A stretch of 64,000 nucleotides of DNA from Prostheceraeus crozeri (lineage: Eukaryota > Platyhelminthes > Polycladida > Euryleptidae): positions 186,001 through 250,000 of the forward strand of contig CAJQUW010007530.1 in NCBI GenBank assembly GCA_907163375.1, written 5' to 3'. The notes under the pieces are model-generated. The model was not told where the DNA came from. It did not search any database and saw only the letters and a program-made list of their open reading frames with translations. The stretch's first letter is position 1, and each line of letters opens with the position of its first letter. Position numbers and translations under genes: made by a program. Below, piece by piece: positions 16,415 through 28,253 of the stretch.

Positions 16415-16600
16415 TCATGAATTTAGGTCTTCATAACCTGAAAAAGGGTTCAAATTCATGAATTTATGTTGTTTTTAAAAATACCATTTTTTGAAAAATG
16501 GTACTTTTTGAATGGACTAAATTCATGAATTCAGGTCTTAAAAACCTGAAAAAGGGACTAAATTCATGAATTTATGTCGTTTTTAAAGATACCAATTTTT
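16415..16600. repeat. Two tandem copies of a roughly 95-bp AT-rich palindromic unit
   Basis: Each copy has ATTCATGAATT, AGGTCTT..AACCTGAAAAAGG and a second ATTCATGAATTTATGT element. A hairpin ACCATTTTTTGAAAAATGGT lies at about 16,482-16,501. Confidence 0.6.
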
Positions 16601-17271
16601 TTTATTTTTATGGGTGTCCTGTCCTGGAACGGTCTTTTGACCATTACTATCCGTGTTATAATGGAAGTCTTCATGATAAAGTCGCGATCTTGTTCGTGTT
16701 TTCTTGGCTGAAATTTAAAGTTTTTAATTTAATTTTCACCGGCATGATTTCATGATTCATTAAATTTATGTCTCAACTTTCTTGAATCTGAACAGCTATC
16801 GTGGACTCATTCACATCTTTCAAAGTTAATTAAAATCATGGTCTTTGATTATGTGATTTTGCTCTCCCAATGGCAGGATGTCTGTGATATGATCACGCTT
16901 AAGAAAATACTCTTGAGATTTAGCATTTAAGTAACAGGAGCCCATCGAATTTCTCATTCAACAAACATTAGATCTCCAAGGCTGTTATGAGAATCTGTAA
17001 AAAGACCATCATTCCTTCTGAATTGTAATCATGATCACTCAATTCCGTTGTAATTTCTGCAAAACTGCAAAAAATTGCATATCTCACATTTGGTGACAAT
17101 ACCACTGTATCTTCCTTGAGTTCATTTAATAAAATCGAAACTGTTCGAGTATACACATTGAGGATTTAATAAATGCGTAGTTACCACTCTACCTAACATG
17201 CTTACTCTATGGTCTCAACATTCTGAGTTCATCTGATGTCTCGACGTTGACGTTTTATGACCGACATATAT
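16601..17271. other. No gene recognised
   Basis: Moderately AT-rich DNA. A third copy of the GTCCTGGAACGGTC motif occurs near 16,620-16,634. I see no coding or RNA signal. Confidence 0.4.
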
Positions 17272-17279
17272 GCTGTAAC

Positions 17280-18821
17280 TAGTGATGCAAATGGAAAATT
17301 TTCCGGAAAATTTTCCATTTTTTTCAAAATTTTCCGGAAAATTTTCCAGTGGAAAATTTTGAAATTTATTTTTTGGTGATTGACATTTTTTCCTTTGTTT
17401 TGGAGACCTGTTGTAGTCGTTTGAGAAGACTATGCAATATGCAAAGATCGAAAACTTCTCTATCATTCCTGCATGTTAACTTTTGGAACCATGCACCCTT
17501 TCCATGTCTATTTCAGATCATCCCAAATGAATTTCAGATATTAGATGGATTTCAGATTTCTCTAATTGAATTTCAGATATCTATCAGAAACCCAACTTTG
17601 AAAGGATCTTAAATTCAACTGGAGAATCTCCAATTCATCTGGAAATGTCTGAAATTCATTTGGGTAGATCTGAAATCGATTTGGAACTATCTGAACCATG
17701 AGGTAGAAATGGAAGATGTGCATGCAGTTTGTCCTCAACGAAGATCGGACAATATGCCAGAACTTAGAAACTGTCATAGATATTCTTCTACTCATCACAG
17801 ATATCTTTTGTTTCCAAATATCTCACGAGTTTACAGTCTTCCAATATGGTCGCTCATGTATTGCGTGGACTGTGTGCTTATTCTTCACATATTCATCAAC
17901 ATATGGAGAATTTGTATCACTATGATCAAGGCTGCACAATAAAGCTTAACTTTCAAGCTAACAAGCAAACTTCAAAATTATTTTTGCTCCAGATCTTTCA
18001 TTTCACATTGCATGAAATTATACCTCTATTGTAAAGCAAGATTAACGTTATCCCAAACGGTGTCTGTGTGATAATCAAAAATGCTAACAAATTAGCACAA
18101 GCCACTGGTGGCAAAGGAATGTTCAAAAATCCGCGGACGGAACTCGTAGTGCTACGATCGCTTTAATCGAAATAATGATGAAATCAAGAGTTTTAGACCC
18201 ATTCTATTGGTACACTAGACGAAATGACTTGCTAAGTCTTACTAAGTCTGATCAGATTCTTGCAAAGTCTGATAAGAACTTATTTCACGTATAAGATCTT
18301 ACATTTCCTGACCAGAAAGTACCAGACTTACTAAGTCTTATATTTTGCAAAATAAGATCTTTTCAGATCTTACCAGCTGATAATTGAATTTAAGAAAAAA
18401 GAACTGAAATTTAAAACTTGAAGTCCGATTACAGTGCGAAGATCAGACGATATCAATGGTTTTAGTTCTTAAATGATCTTGCTGGAACATCAGTGCTCTG
18501 GATATATGTAGAGAAACGCAAAATATAAGACTTTTTTCTACTCAAAAGATTTCTAAAAATCACAAATAAGATTTTATCAGATCTGATCAGATTTGCTAAT
18601 AAGACTTAGCACGACTGGTACTTTCTGGTCAGAACTTGTAAGATTTCCTTAATAAGATTAAGTAAGTCATTTCGTCTAGTGTATGTACCTGCCTCGGCTG
18701 CGGAAGCGCTCAGATTATAGGGCGTATCACAAAAATCAAAACTTTCAAAATTTTCCAATTTTTTCCATAATTTTCCATGGAAAATTTTGATTCAAAATTT
18801 TCCGGAAAATTTTCATCACTA
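17280..18821 (+). mobile_element. Nonautonomous hAT-type element, copy 1
   Basis: The ends TAGTGATG and CATCACTA fit the hAT consensus (C/T)AGNGNTG, and the element is flanked by a perfect 8-bp target duplication GCTGTAAC (17,272-17,279 and 18,822-18,829). Subterminal DNA is rich in GGAAAATTTTCC palindromes. It encodes no transposase. An inverted second copy at 28,728-30,457 aligns along most of it. A TA-flanked MITE (18,213-18,681) has inserted into this copy; the uninterrupted copy confirms a clean empty site. Confidence 0.9.
18213..18681. mobile_element. MITE with TA target duplication, nested in the hAT-type element
   Basis: Terminal inverted repeats start CACTAGACGAAATGACTT and end AAGTCATTTCGTCTAGTG, with TA on both sides. 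Inner AAGTCTTAT-type and CTGGTACTTTCTGGTCAG-type segments are also repeated in inverted order, so it is a multi-stem foldback. The TA duplication points to a Tc1/mariner-type mover. No coding capacity. Confidence 0.9.
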
Positions 18822-18829
18822 GCTGTAAC

Positions 18830-19813
18830 TGCAACAACTCCGGTCAAACACAACAGCCTACAGTCGTCATTCTTCGCAGCGGCCTCAACAGTGACTTTAC
18901 GAGTGTCAATATCATGGTATTGACATCAGTAAAACGCGGGAAACTTTTTGGTGAAAGACAGAAAATGAGAGATCCTGATTTTAAATTCAAGAAACTGCAA
19001 GACAGAAGCGTCATAATTGATACTCATTAAAGAAAAAGCCTGACAAGCATTGCTAGTTAAAATATTGAGCCATCAACTATATGGGATTCGAAACGCAAAC
19101 GGAAGAAGTCTCTGGATGACTCGATCTCAAGTAACTACAGCACCTCCACTAATATGAGAGATGTGAATCGTGCCATTCGGACTTTGCCAAAATCACGTCG
19201 GAAGAAGAAAGAAGTTGTATCACATAAATGAGATATTAGATATGAAACAATGCACCTTGTGCGATGATTGGATCCATGAAGAAAGTGTGGCTCCATCACT
19301 TGATGGAAAAGTGAATGAATTCGATCGACTTTATATGTCCGAAAGTTATTGTGTCTAACTACCTTTTCCGCTTTTAATCGCTTGCCAAAGCAATATCAAA
19401 TCGTGGTGAATTAATATTCGGCCATTGTGTAATTAAATCTTGACAAAGATGTTCTTAGTGCTGGTTATATATTGAAATATTTGATCAAAATCTGAACTTT
19501 TTAAGAGATCCAAGTATAGGACCTAGTAGCATCGATTGGCAGACTTGACACATTTATAAAAAATTCCAAGTGCATTTTAAGTGAATTATATATTGACCAA
19601 CCATTACGTCCTACACTTATATATAGTGTAGCCTCCATGGCCTAAACTGACCAGAGGTATTGTATGTATGCCGCTAGCAGCCTTCTAAAATCACATTCGC
19701 GTCAGAAGCGCGATCCGAAAAGAATTCTGAGAATATAACTACTGTACCTACTATTCTGCAAGCAGGAGTGAGCATGAAAAACGTACGAGCGAAGTTGAGA
19801 AACGTACGAACTG
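18830..19813. other. No gene recognised
   Basis: Only short frames occur here and I see no family motifs. It is the target DNA left of the piggyBac insertion. Confidence 0.4.
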
Positions 19814-20088
19814 TTAACCCTTTCAGTACGGACGACACGCTGTACGTGTCATGTATCTATTAACAAATTAACGGAATTAGAATCAATGCAATAGTACGAT
19901 TATACCGTGACACGCAGAGCCTGTCATAAAACCATCGGTGAATGTTTCTGAATTATGATCACTCTCAAAGGACAGGTTCACCGAATTATTACGTAAGATT
20001 TCGTTTATTGAACAGATCTTTGAATATCATTCACACCGACAGAATTTGTTGATAGTTGTTGCTGTTCGAATTGCGCATTCATATCATA

Positions 20089-20475
20089 ATGAGCACGCAA
20101 AGTGGTCGGCGGTATCCCCGGCGTTCTGCCATGACAGATGCGTTGAATTTGATGGGATTTGATACAAACGAAGATGGCAGTTCAGGCAGTGAGATTGAAG
20201 ATGAAATACAAGATAATGACTTGCGAGATAACGACTCAAGTAGCAGCTCTGACGAAGATGCAGGTGGCAGCACTGATGAATGGCGAACTGTCCAAAGTGG
20301 TACTGATTCCGTCAGACGTGGACCAGAATTTACTGGAACTACAGGACTACATCCACGCTTAGAGATTCCAAATGAATTAGAAGATGATATGTTTTTCTTA
20401 AATCACTTTTTCACTGACGACTTAATGCAAGATATATGCGACTACACAAACAAGACTTTGGCAAGAATTAGTTGA
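20089..20475 (+). pseudogene. piggyBac transposase, N-terminal part
   Basis: I take the ATG that starts MSTQSGRRYPRRSAM at 20,089; an upstream in-frame ATG exists at 20,056. The product is an acidic Asp/Ser/Glu-rich N-terminus followed by FFTDDLMQDICDYTNK, the conserved entry into the piggyBac DDE domain. The frame closes at 20,475, while the continuing piggyBac sequence (WQELVDNPESQ onward) lies in the +1 frame from about 20,460, so one small indel near 20,455-20,465 separates the two parts. Confidence 0.8.
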
Positions 20476-20545
20476 TAATCCTGAAAGCCAGAAATTACAA
20501 AACAGCAGACAAGTTACAGTCAATGAAATCAGAAAGTTTATTGGA

Positions 20546-21832
20546 TTGCAATTTTTAATGGCTTTGAACAAGAAGCCTACGCTTGCATCATACTGGAGTG
20601 GCGATTTGGTGTTTCGTCAAGAGATATTCTCGTCACCTGAATCTCTATCCCGTGACAGATTTCAGTTAATTTTGAACTATATTCGCTTTGCAGACCCAGA
20701 AAATTTGGAAAATGATTATTTAGCAAAAGTACGACCATTTCTGGAAAAAGTTAATAATATATGCCAAAATACATACCTACCAAACCGTCAGATTTCTATA
20801 GATGAGACACTCATGCTGTTCAAAGGACGTTTAAGAATACGACAATATATCCCAAGCAAGCGTAGGAGGTATGGAATAAAGTCGTATGTATTGGCAGAAT
20901 CCGAGTCGGGTTACGTTTGGAAGATGATGCTTCATGGTCTGAGTACTGAAAATCGGGCAGTCGGATTGTCTCATCGTGGTGCTGAAACATTATCAGTTAC
21001 GGAACGAATTGTGATACAATTATCACACGACCTGTTTAATCAAGGTTACCACGTTTATCTTGATAACTTTTATACTTCCTGTAGATTAGCCCGATATCTG
21101 TTTCGCAATGGTACATTTATGACTGGAACTGTAAAAGCGAACCGGGGCGTTCCGAGCGATTTAAAGCACTTAAATCTGCCTGTTAAGTCTCAAGCTTATT
21201 CCCGCAACGGCGAAGTTCTTTGCGTAAAACTTGTGGATCAAAAGTCGTCTGGAAAGAAGACGGTTTACTTGATGGATACGTTTGCTGCTGCTGAAGATGT
21301 TGAGGTCAGCCGCATAGTCAAAGGTGGACACCACGAAACGGTGAAGAAGTCACGATCTGTATTGAATTACAATGCCCATATGGGCGGTGTCGACCGGTTG
21401 GATGCCGCACTTCATCATTACGATATCAATCGGAAAAATTATACATGGTTTGTAAAGTACTGCTTGCACTTAATTCAAATCATGCATTACAATTCATGGA
21501 TTCTCTACAGGAAGAATGATGGTAAAATGAACTACCTAGATTACTGCATGAAATCTGTCAATCGTTTGGTCTTACAAACAGGTATTGGACGAAATCCTGT
21601 CGGAAGACCTCGCCTGGTACCACGATCAACAAACAATCGATGCTTGGAGGAACGGAATCCACAACATAAACTTGAACGCATACCAGCAAGGGAAGGAGAA
21701 CCTCGACCTCACAAGAGATGCCGTGTTTGCTACCAAGCCGGAAAGCGGAAAGAAACTGTCTTCCGATGTGCTGATTGCCCTGGACAACCTGGTCTATGTG
21801 CTGCTCCTTGTTTTTCAAAATATCATGAGTAA
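20546..21832 (+). pseudogene. piggyBac transposase, catalytic and C-terminal part
   Basis: About 428 residues in one frame. It carries the three catalytic aspartates of piggyBac in QISIDETLM (residue 86 of this part), HVYLDNFYTS (173) and AHMGGVDRLD (283). The C-terminus is a cysteine-rich domain (CRVCYQAGKRKETVFRC, CADCPGQPGLC, CFSKYH) that binds element ends in this family. The frame is open upstream of the TTG at 20,546 with no ATG, in line with separation from the N-terminal part by one indel. Otherwise the enzyme looks complete, suggesting fairly recent activity. Confidence 0.9.
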
Positions 21833-22799
21833 ACCTGAAACTTTTGGAAACGTATTATGGGTTTATTGCGTTGAATATATTTTGTAGTAATAGCAGTAAA
21901 TGGCTTTTGATTTTCCGTTACATTCGAGGTGCAAAAGCAGAAGTAATTAAAAGTAAAGTAACATTAAAAGAGTAAATATAAAATTGAAATGAAAAATGAG
22001 TGATTAATATTGAGTGGACTGTAAATAAAAGATGTGCAAATACATTGCAATAAACATAAAAAATTATACGCTCGAAAATATTTATAAATTTATATGATCG
22101 GTAATTGGTAATTGGTAATCGGTTCTTTTTTAATTGCACAATTTCTAGGAAAACATAAGAGGTATATCTTATTCAGTCTTATTCAAAAAGCTTTCATGGC
22201 ACACTCGATTGGGAAATTGGAACCAAGCATATAAGCCTATATGTCTTATATGTTTGGTTCCCATAATGTGTATAATACAAGCTCGAAATAGATTGTGTTG
22301 TTTTAAAAAGATTAGCAAAAATGTGTAGAATTATTTACTGTGGTCGTAATGAGAATTATTACTGTGTGAAATGAGAAATTAAGGAAAACTGTTTACGGTG
22401 TTATCATCGCATAGTACTGTACTTATTAGTCAAGTCAACTCTAAAACACCCAAAGATTTTGAGAACACGTACCTATTTGCATTCCTTGTAGCAGTTTTCT
22501 CCGTCTTTTCTTCCGGAGAAAACATGTGCATCATGACAAGATCTAATGCTATTATCTGTTGCAATAACACCTCGAAATCACATAAAATGGACAAATAAAA
22601 TATAGAAAATATACCTATTTGACACCTCTGGCGTGTCACCGTAACAGTGGACAATGATAGTAACGACACGCATCGTGTGTCATCGTAACATCGAACAATG
22701 ATTAATTTTCAAATTTTGTTACGTTGAATAATTATTGCATGACACACTGTGCGTGTCACTAGGACAGGTATCTTAATGATTTCGTGCTGAAAGGGTTAA

Positions 22800-23454
22800 C
22801 AGCATCTCCGTGAAACTCAAGCATCCAAAGTTTGCATCCCATTTTGTATTGAGAAGACAAAATAGGTCATAGAAAATGTTGCGTGAAACTATTAACCCTT
22901 CCTCTGGTGTATAAGGATCAGAAAAACATGATAGCGTTAGAGAATTCGATTGCTTTGTCTATGAGAGAAACGTTCGAACGGCGCCTTTAAGCTGACTTGT
23001 ATACGTCATAATCTCATATTTGAATATAATCATACCTATAGCATTATGCACAATTTTACTTTATGGTTAAATGATACCACTTATGTATTTATAACCGTTG
23101 TTATCAAAATGTTGAAAACAAGGATCAATCGGACGGAAAGACAAACGCACAAGCGAATGGAATTGCTCATCTGCAGAATACTTGCGCCTTTATTCGAAAT
23201 AGAAATTTTATTCTACCGACCACAGATTCTTCTCTTTTGAGACTGATTTTTCTAACCGATGATGATAGCAATCCTACATGACATCAGCATGAAATTGAGT
23301 CAGGAGTTGTCTAGTAGCCATTTCTACATTTTCTATAGTACAGGCTTGAAGAATACCACAAAATGTTTTATTAAGCGAACAACTTCCTTTTGACCTAATC
23401 AAACTTCACTGTCATCTCGCTGACTAAAGCTTACACTGCTTAAAGACATACACT
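22800..23454. other. No gene recognised
   Basis: AT-rich spacer between the piggyBac element and the Penelope-like fragment. Only short frames are present. Confidence 0.4.
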
Positions 23455-24026
23455 TTCACATGTACAGGAAGATATTCAGCCGCAATACAATCAAATTGAG
23501 CTACAGCTGCATGCCAAACGTAAAGCAGATTATTAATGGACATAACAAGAAAGTAATGGAAAAAGAAGCGAAATCAAATGATGATAAAATGTGTAACTGT
23601 CTTAAAAAAGAGCAATGCCCCCTGGGAAACGAATGTCTCACAAAGAATATGGTGTCTGAAGCAACAATCTCCTGCGACGACTCCAAATATGAAGACAGAA
23701 AATACATCGGGATATGTGAAGGAACATTCAAATTAAGATTTGCGAATCACAAAAAATCTTTCAATCATGAGAAATACAAAAGTGAAACTGAACTATCAAA
23801 AGAATATTGGAAATTAAAAGAAGGCAATAAAAATCCTAAAGTAGTATGGTCAATAAGAAGGAAATGCAAGCCATTCAAGCCTGGTGTATCAAAATGTGAT
23901 TTGTGTCTTTATGAAAAATATTTCATTCTGACGGATCAGACTGGCAAATTATTAAACAGGAGAGGTGAACTGGTGTCAAAGTGTCGGCACAGAAACAAGG
24001 ACCTGCTTGCTAACTTCAGGCTGTGA
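23455..24026 (+). pseudogene. Penelope-like retroelement, 3' end of ORF with GIY-YIG-type endonuclease
   Basis: About 190 codons. LSYSCMPNVKQIINGHNKK is the signature just after the reverse transcriptase in Penelope-like elements. CNCLKKEQCPL and NECLTKN are the zinc-binding linker, and YIGICEGTFKLRFANHKKSF is the endonuclease core. KCDLCLYEKYFI, LNRRGELVSKCRHRNK and a final NFRL complete the usual C-terminus. The reverse transcriptase is absent upstream, so the copy is 5'-truncated near 23,440, as is typical of target-primed insertion. The 3' end with a ribozyme motif follows. Confidence 0.9.
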
Positions 24027-24105
24027 ATTTTAAGCCCCGCATACTTCTGACTACTATTTAGGCTATCTGTGATATTAACCAAAAGCTGTAGATTGCAATG
24101 TTCAT

Positions 24106-24151
24106 TTGGCTGATGATTGCATGACCACATACATGAAACTCCGAGTACCAA
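24106..24151 (+). ncRNA. Hammerhead ribozyme motif of the Penelope-like element
   Basis: Stem I is TTGG (24,106-24,109) with CCAA (24,148-24,151). The core CTGATGA is at 24,110-24,116 and GAA at 24,135-24,137. Stem III is ACT-CCG-AGT (24,138-24,146), followed by A at 24,147 as the expected cleavage base. Stem II (24,117-24,134) has two mismatches in seven pairs, so activity is uncertain. Hammerheads are a known feature of Penelope-like elements, which supports the call. Confidence 0.65.
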
Positions 24152-24183
24152 TACAAGCTATTTTTCTCTGATTAAACAAAATT

Positions 24184-24186
24184 CTA

Positions 24187-24238
<52 letters not shown>
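24184..24238. repeat. (TA)n microsatellite
   Basis: TA dinucleotide run that also served as the target of the pogo-like element; the run resumes at 27,865-27,883. Confidence 0.95.
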
Positions 24239-24241
<3 letters not shown>

Positions 24242-25164
24242 GAGAGGCGGGTTCATTGGCCGGGCGGGTTCATTGGCCACCCTGCGTTTTCTTAAAACCT
24301 ATCTATCTTGCACCAGCGGTATTTTCAGAGAATCATCATTAGGGCAATACCAAAACGTGCCAAAAATATCAACATCAGGAAATGGAAACTATGGTAGTCA
24401 GTGGTAAGTACAAAAATTACACTCATTTTGAAAACTTTGCGACTTTACGAAAATGGGGGATCTTAGGAGAATAATCGTGACCGAGATTAAAACGAATATT
24501 ATTATTAGGTAGAGTTTAACTTCTTCTATCAAATGACATTGCTCGATTGCACCAATTAATCGATTTTCCCTAGTCTACACAATGATTTGTTCGGACTACC
24601 AGGGGTCGGGATCATTGGCCGTTTGGGGGTGGGGATCATTGGCCGCCATGTAATTTTTAAAAATTAAATTTGTTTCGTCTGTTCTACAAAGTATTTAATA
24701 AAACTTTGGCAAGGGTCCATTGTATGTCACTGTTATAATTTTTCAATTATTTCCTAAGTTTTATTACATGAAAAATTTAAATTAGTTTCATAGTATGGTA
24801 ACCACTACCACTACCGATACGTTTTTTCAGTTGTGAGGGTTTCCATTACCGGTTTCCTAGGTAAGCATAAAAGTCTATATTAGGTACGTATAGAAGGAAC
24901 AAAAACATACCGTTACAGCAAAATAGACATAGCAGAGAAGAGGAAGGTCTACTTTTAATACTATTATATTTCTCAAGAGAATAAGAAAATTAAGAATGCA
25001 GACTTCTAAGTACAGCCTCTCGCATCTACATCAGTTTATTAAATTCTCGGTTTATGTCCTGATAATCTCGTGATAGTGTTACAAAAGTATTTCAGCACAA
25101 TGCGGTCATAAAGTTGTCCGAAAAATTAATGACAATAAACAAGATACAAAAATCACAAAAATTT

Positions 25165-25240
25165 AGATTGCTGAGGGCTCGAACCCTATTCAGTAGCATG
25201 TTAGTCAGACGCTTTATCATCTCAGCTGTAAGGCACTTGT
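25165..25240 (-). repeat. tRNA-like sequence, possible SINE head
   Basis: On the minus strand, CAGCTGAGATGATAAAGC resembles an A box with D-arm stem GCT/AGC, and AGGGTTCGAGCCCT is a good B box and T-arm. The anticodon arm does not pair well. A SINE head inside the transposon's leader is more likely than a working tRNA gene. Confidence 0.35.
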
Positions 25241-25550
25241 GCGTTACAGCAGCTCACAAGCACATAAGATTCTTTAAACGTGACGCACGCTATCGGCTGC
25301 TGTATGCCGTGGTGCGTGAGGCAATGAGCGACGAGCTCTCTCCCTCTCTCCTCGTGACTTGTGATTGATGGCATTCTCTGCCGAGTCAGCACTATAAGGC
25401 CAGATTGGATATAACTACTATAACTAGATCTATAACTACAGGTGGGATTTTAATTAATTAAGAATATTAAGAATTCTAATTAGGAAGTGTTACAATTATT
25501 CCGTCTACAGTTAATGACATCCAGACACTTCGTTTTCTTTGCAGGCAATC

Positions 25551-27252
25551 ATGAGCAAGCGAGCAGAATATACCACGGAGGATATGGCACGCGCTCAGGA
25601 CATGATTAAAGACGGTGCCTCGTTGCCGAAAGTTTCTGAATGGACAAAGATTCCTGTACGGTCATTACGCCGGCACAAAAATCAAGTCCCAGGGTCATCT
25701 GTTGTACAAGGGCAATTGATGAACAGGCTGGTCTTCAGCCCTGACCAAGAGCGCCAACTAGCAGCTTACATAACTGTGTCCACCGTTTCTATGGTCTCAC
25801 TGCCATGGAAGCGCGCCGGCATGCTGCCGAGTTTGCCGCCAAAATTATTCCCGAAGATAAGATGCCGTCATCGTGGACTAGTATGAAATGTGCAGGAAAG
25901 GATTGGCTTCGTGGATTTCTCAAACGTAATAATCTCTCCCTTCGAACACCGGAAGCCACGTCTATGGCCAGAGCAACTGGTTTCAACAAGAAAGCCGTGG
26001 AAAAGTTTTTTGACAATTTTACTCTGACCATGAATACTTACGATATTGATTGGAATCGAGTCTATAATTTGAACGAAACTGGAATAACAAACGTAAATGT
26101 TTGTTCCAAAGTTATCGCCCCAACAGGAAGAAAGCAAGTAGGAATGGTAACGGCTGCGGAGCGCGGATTGATGGTCACTGTTCTAGGAATAATCTCGGCC
26201 GGCGGGAACACTGAGTTATGGTATTTCCCCTCAAAAAGGTTTCTCCTACTCTTCTCGTTCATGGATTACCTGCTGGAACATTGGGAGTTAATTCAGCCAC
26301 AGGGTCCGGATGGATGACAGCCGAAATATTTTCGGATGACGTTCTCCCGCACATCGTGAAGCACACATGCGCAACGAAGGAGAATCCTATTATCATTTTG
26401 TTAGATAACCATGCAAGCCATGTCAGCCTGCGCACAGTTTTGTATTGCAGAGAAAACGGCATCCATCTGCTGACATTTCCCCCACATTGTTCACACAGGA
26501 TGCAGCCGTTGGACGTTTCCGTTTACGGCCCGCTGAAAGCTTTTTACAGAAAAGCTGTGCATGATTGGCAATTGGCCCACCCAGGGACTCGAGTCACCCT
26601 GTACGAAATGGGAGAGCTCTTTGGACGGGCGTACGATCTGGCATTTACTCGAAGAAACATAAGTAGCGGGTTCCGAGCAACGGGAATCTTTCCACTAAAT
26701 TCAGATATTTTCGACGAAGCTGACTTTCTTCCAGCAAGTGTGCATATTCCTCAGGTAAGCATTCCTGACGACGAGATGGAGCCTTCACGACCATCTAATG
26801 AAGTTGTCTCTCCTGAAACCATCAGACCCTTGCCCGTCCTACAAGTAACAGAACGGAAGATAGGACGTAAGAGGGGTAGCTCAACAGTGTTGACATCAAG
26901 CCCAGAAAAATTTCTTCTCGAAGAACGAGAATCTTCCAAACTGCAGATGTCGAAGAAGCCGAAAAGGAAACTACTACATGTCGATCACATGACACCATTG
27001 TTTCGAGAAGAGAACAATGACCAGCTTGAGGAGGAAGAACCGGCGGAGAAGATAATAAAACGCACTGAAATATCGGATAATTCCAAGGAATTGGACCGTG
27101 AGCAAGTTTTCTTTTTCCCAGACATTGACGATGTTGCGGTAGCAACACTTGATGAAATTCTCATCAAACTTCCTATCCCATCGACAGGGTCAACTGCACG
27201 CTCCAGCAAACTTTACCGATTCGATTGCTCACTTGACTGTTTTAACTTGTAG
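25551..27252 (+). pseudogene. pogo-like transposase (broken, first catalytic residue changed)
   Basis: It starts at the ATG of MSKRAEYTTEDMARAQDM. An N-terminal helix-turn-helix (pipsqueak-type, KVSEWTKIPVRSLRRHKN) is followed by a second DNA-binding region and a DDE_1 catalytic domain. Coding parts lie in three frame blocks (25,551-25,886, about 25,805-26,317 and 26,218-27,252), so there are two frame changes, near 25.8 kb and near 26.23 kb. The first catalytic aspartate appears as N in YNLNETGIT, while the second (ILLDNHASH) and third (HRMQPLDV) are present with 35 residues between them. The C-terminal tail is acidic and Ser-rich. Not functional as written. Confidence 0.9.
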
Positions 27253-27883
27253 ACTACGCGTTCCTAGAGTCACGTATCGATCGGTATGCTATGAAAACTG
27301 TAATTCCAATTACAATAATTAATTGTGTGATCTAAAGAAGTATCTGTAATTTTGTGTTTTTTATATTCATCTTTCTATAAATTACCCTAAATTTGAGACT
27401 TAATGCCTACATACAAAGATATTTTTATGAAAATATTTTCTCTAACTAGTAATTTTGTTTTCAACATCAGCAACGCTTACTGGTACCGGTACAGGTACAG
27501 TGCCGAAATGTCAAGTCGATAAATTTGAAAATTATTGCTAACCAATAATTAGTATATATGATCTAGGAATTAGTATTCGAATATCAGTTGATAAATTGTC
27601 CTTCGAAACAAAACCAACTACCCGGCCAATGATCACCAACCCCCCGGCCAATGAAGACAACCAGTCGGTATCTTTGGCCGCTTTCACTTTTTTACTCTAT
27701 TTTTTAATTTTGCAAAAAATATTACCAAGATCCAATCGGCTCTCATGTATGTTGTAGTCTAATCTCACGGCTACAAAATGCATGTGGTATGTTGTCAATA
27801 GACCCAGCCGTTTCGATTCTACAGCCTCCTGAAAAAAAAACGGCCAATGAACCCGCCTCTCCCCTATATATATATATATATAT

Positions 27884-28253
27884 AAGTAAACAAAAACTCA
27901 GAAAAAAGTCATGAATAACTATCCCAACCGGTTTCGCCTCTTCACGGGAGGCTACTCATGGGAAGTGAAGTAAATCTATTGGAATCAATCACATTCGTAT
28001 ACATTCATAATGTAGACATCAGAATTAGGTGGAAAATAAAAACATAGAAATTATTCACTTATTCAGAGGAGGAAATAAGTGAATAATTTCTATGTTTTTA
28101 TTTTCCACTTAATTCTGATGTCTACATTATGAATGTATACAAATGTGATTGATTCCAATAGATTTACTTCACTTCCCATGAGTAGCCTCCCGTGAAGAGG
28201 CGAAACCGGTTGGGATAGTTATTCATGACTTTTTTCTGACTTTTTGTTTACTT
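27884..28253. repeat. Near-perfect palindrome, 180-bp arms, 10-bp centre
   Basis: The left arm 27,884-28,063 and right arm 28,074-28,253 are reverse complements with only a few differences; the centre is CAGAGGAGGA. It is bordered on the left by the TA microsatellite. It has no coding capacity. It could be two inverted ends of one repeat family brought together, or a foldback element. Confidence 0.95.

Larger units (their letters stand above)
19818..22795 (+). mobile_element. piggyBac-family DNA transposon
   Basis: It has CCCTTTCAGTACG at the left end and CGTGCTGAAAGGG at the right end, both directly flanked by TTAA (19,814-19,817 and 22,796-22,799), the invariant piggyBac target. Both subterminal regions carry repeated GACACGC...GCGTGTCA-type inverted motifs, probably transposase binding sites. 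The 2,978-bp element holds one transposase gene on the plus strand, split by one frame change. Confidence 0.95.
24239..27864 (+). mobile_element. pogo/Tigger-like DNA transposon
   Basis: A 23-bp perfect terminal inverted repeat begins GGGGAGAGGCGGGTTCATTG and ends in its complement, inserted at TA inside a TA microsatellite. Subterminal GATCATTGGCCG-type motifs recur in both orientations (about 24,610-24,645 and 27,622-27,652). One transposase gene lies at 25,551-27,252, with about 1.3 kb of non-coding DNA before it. Confidence 0.9.

Noticed and set aside
19170-19358. Small frame with Cys pairs near CTLCDDWIHEE
   Set aside because: Too short, no neighbours or repeats to support it, although a PHD-like remnant cannot be excluded.
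25165-25240. Functional tRNA gene
   Set aside because: A and B boxes and two arms look right, but the anticodon arm does not pair, so it is listed only as tRNA-like.
27884-28253. Second hammerhead ribozyme in the palindrome (stem GCCTC/GAGGC followed by GAAAC)
   Set aside because: The CTGATGA core reads CCCATGA and stem III does not form with the right geometry, so it is at best a relic.
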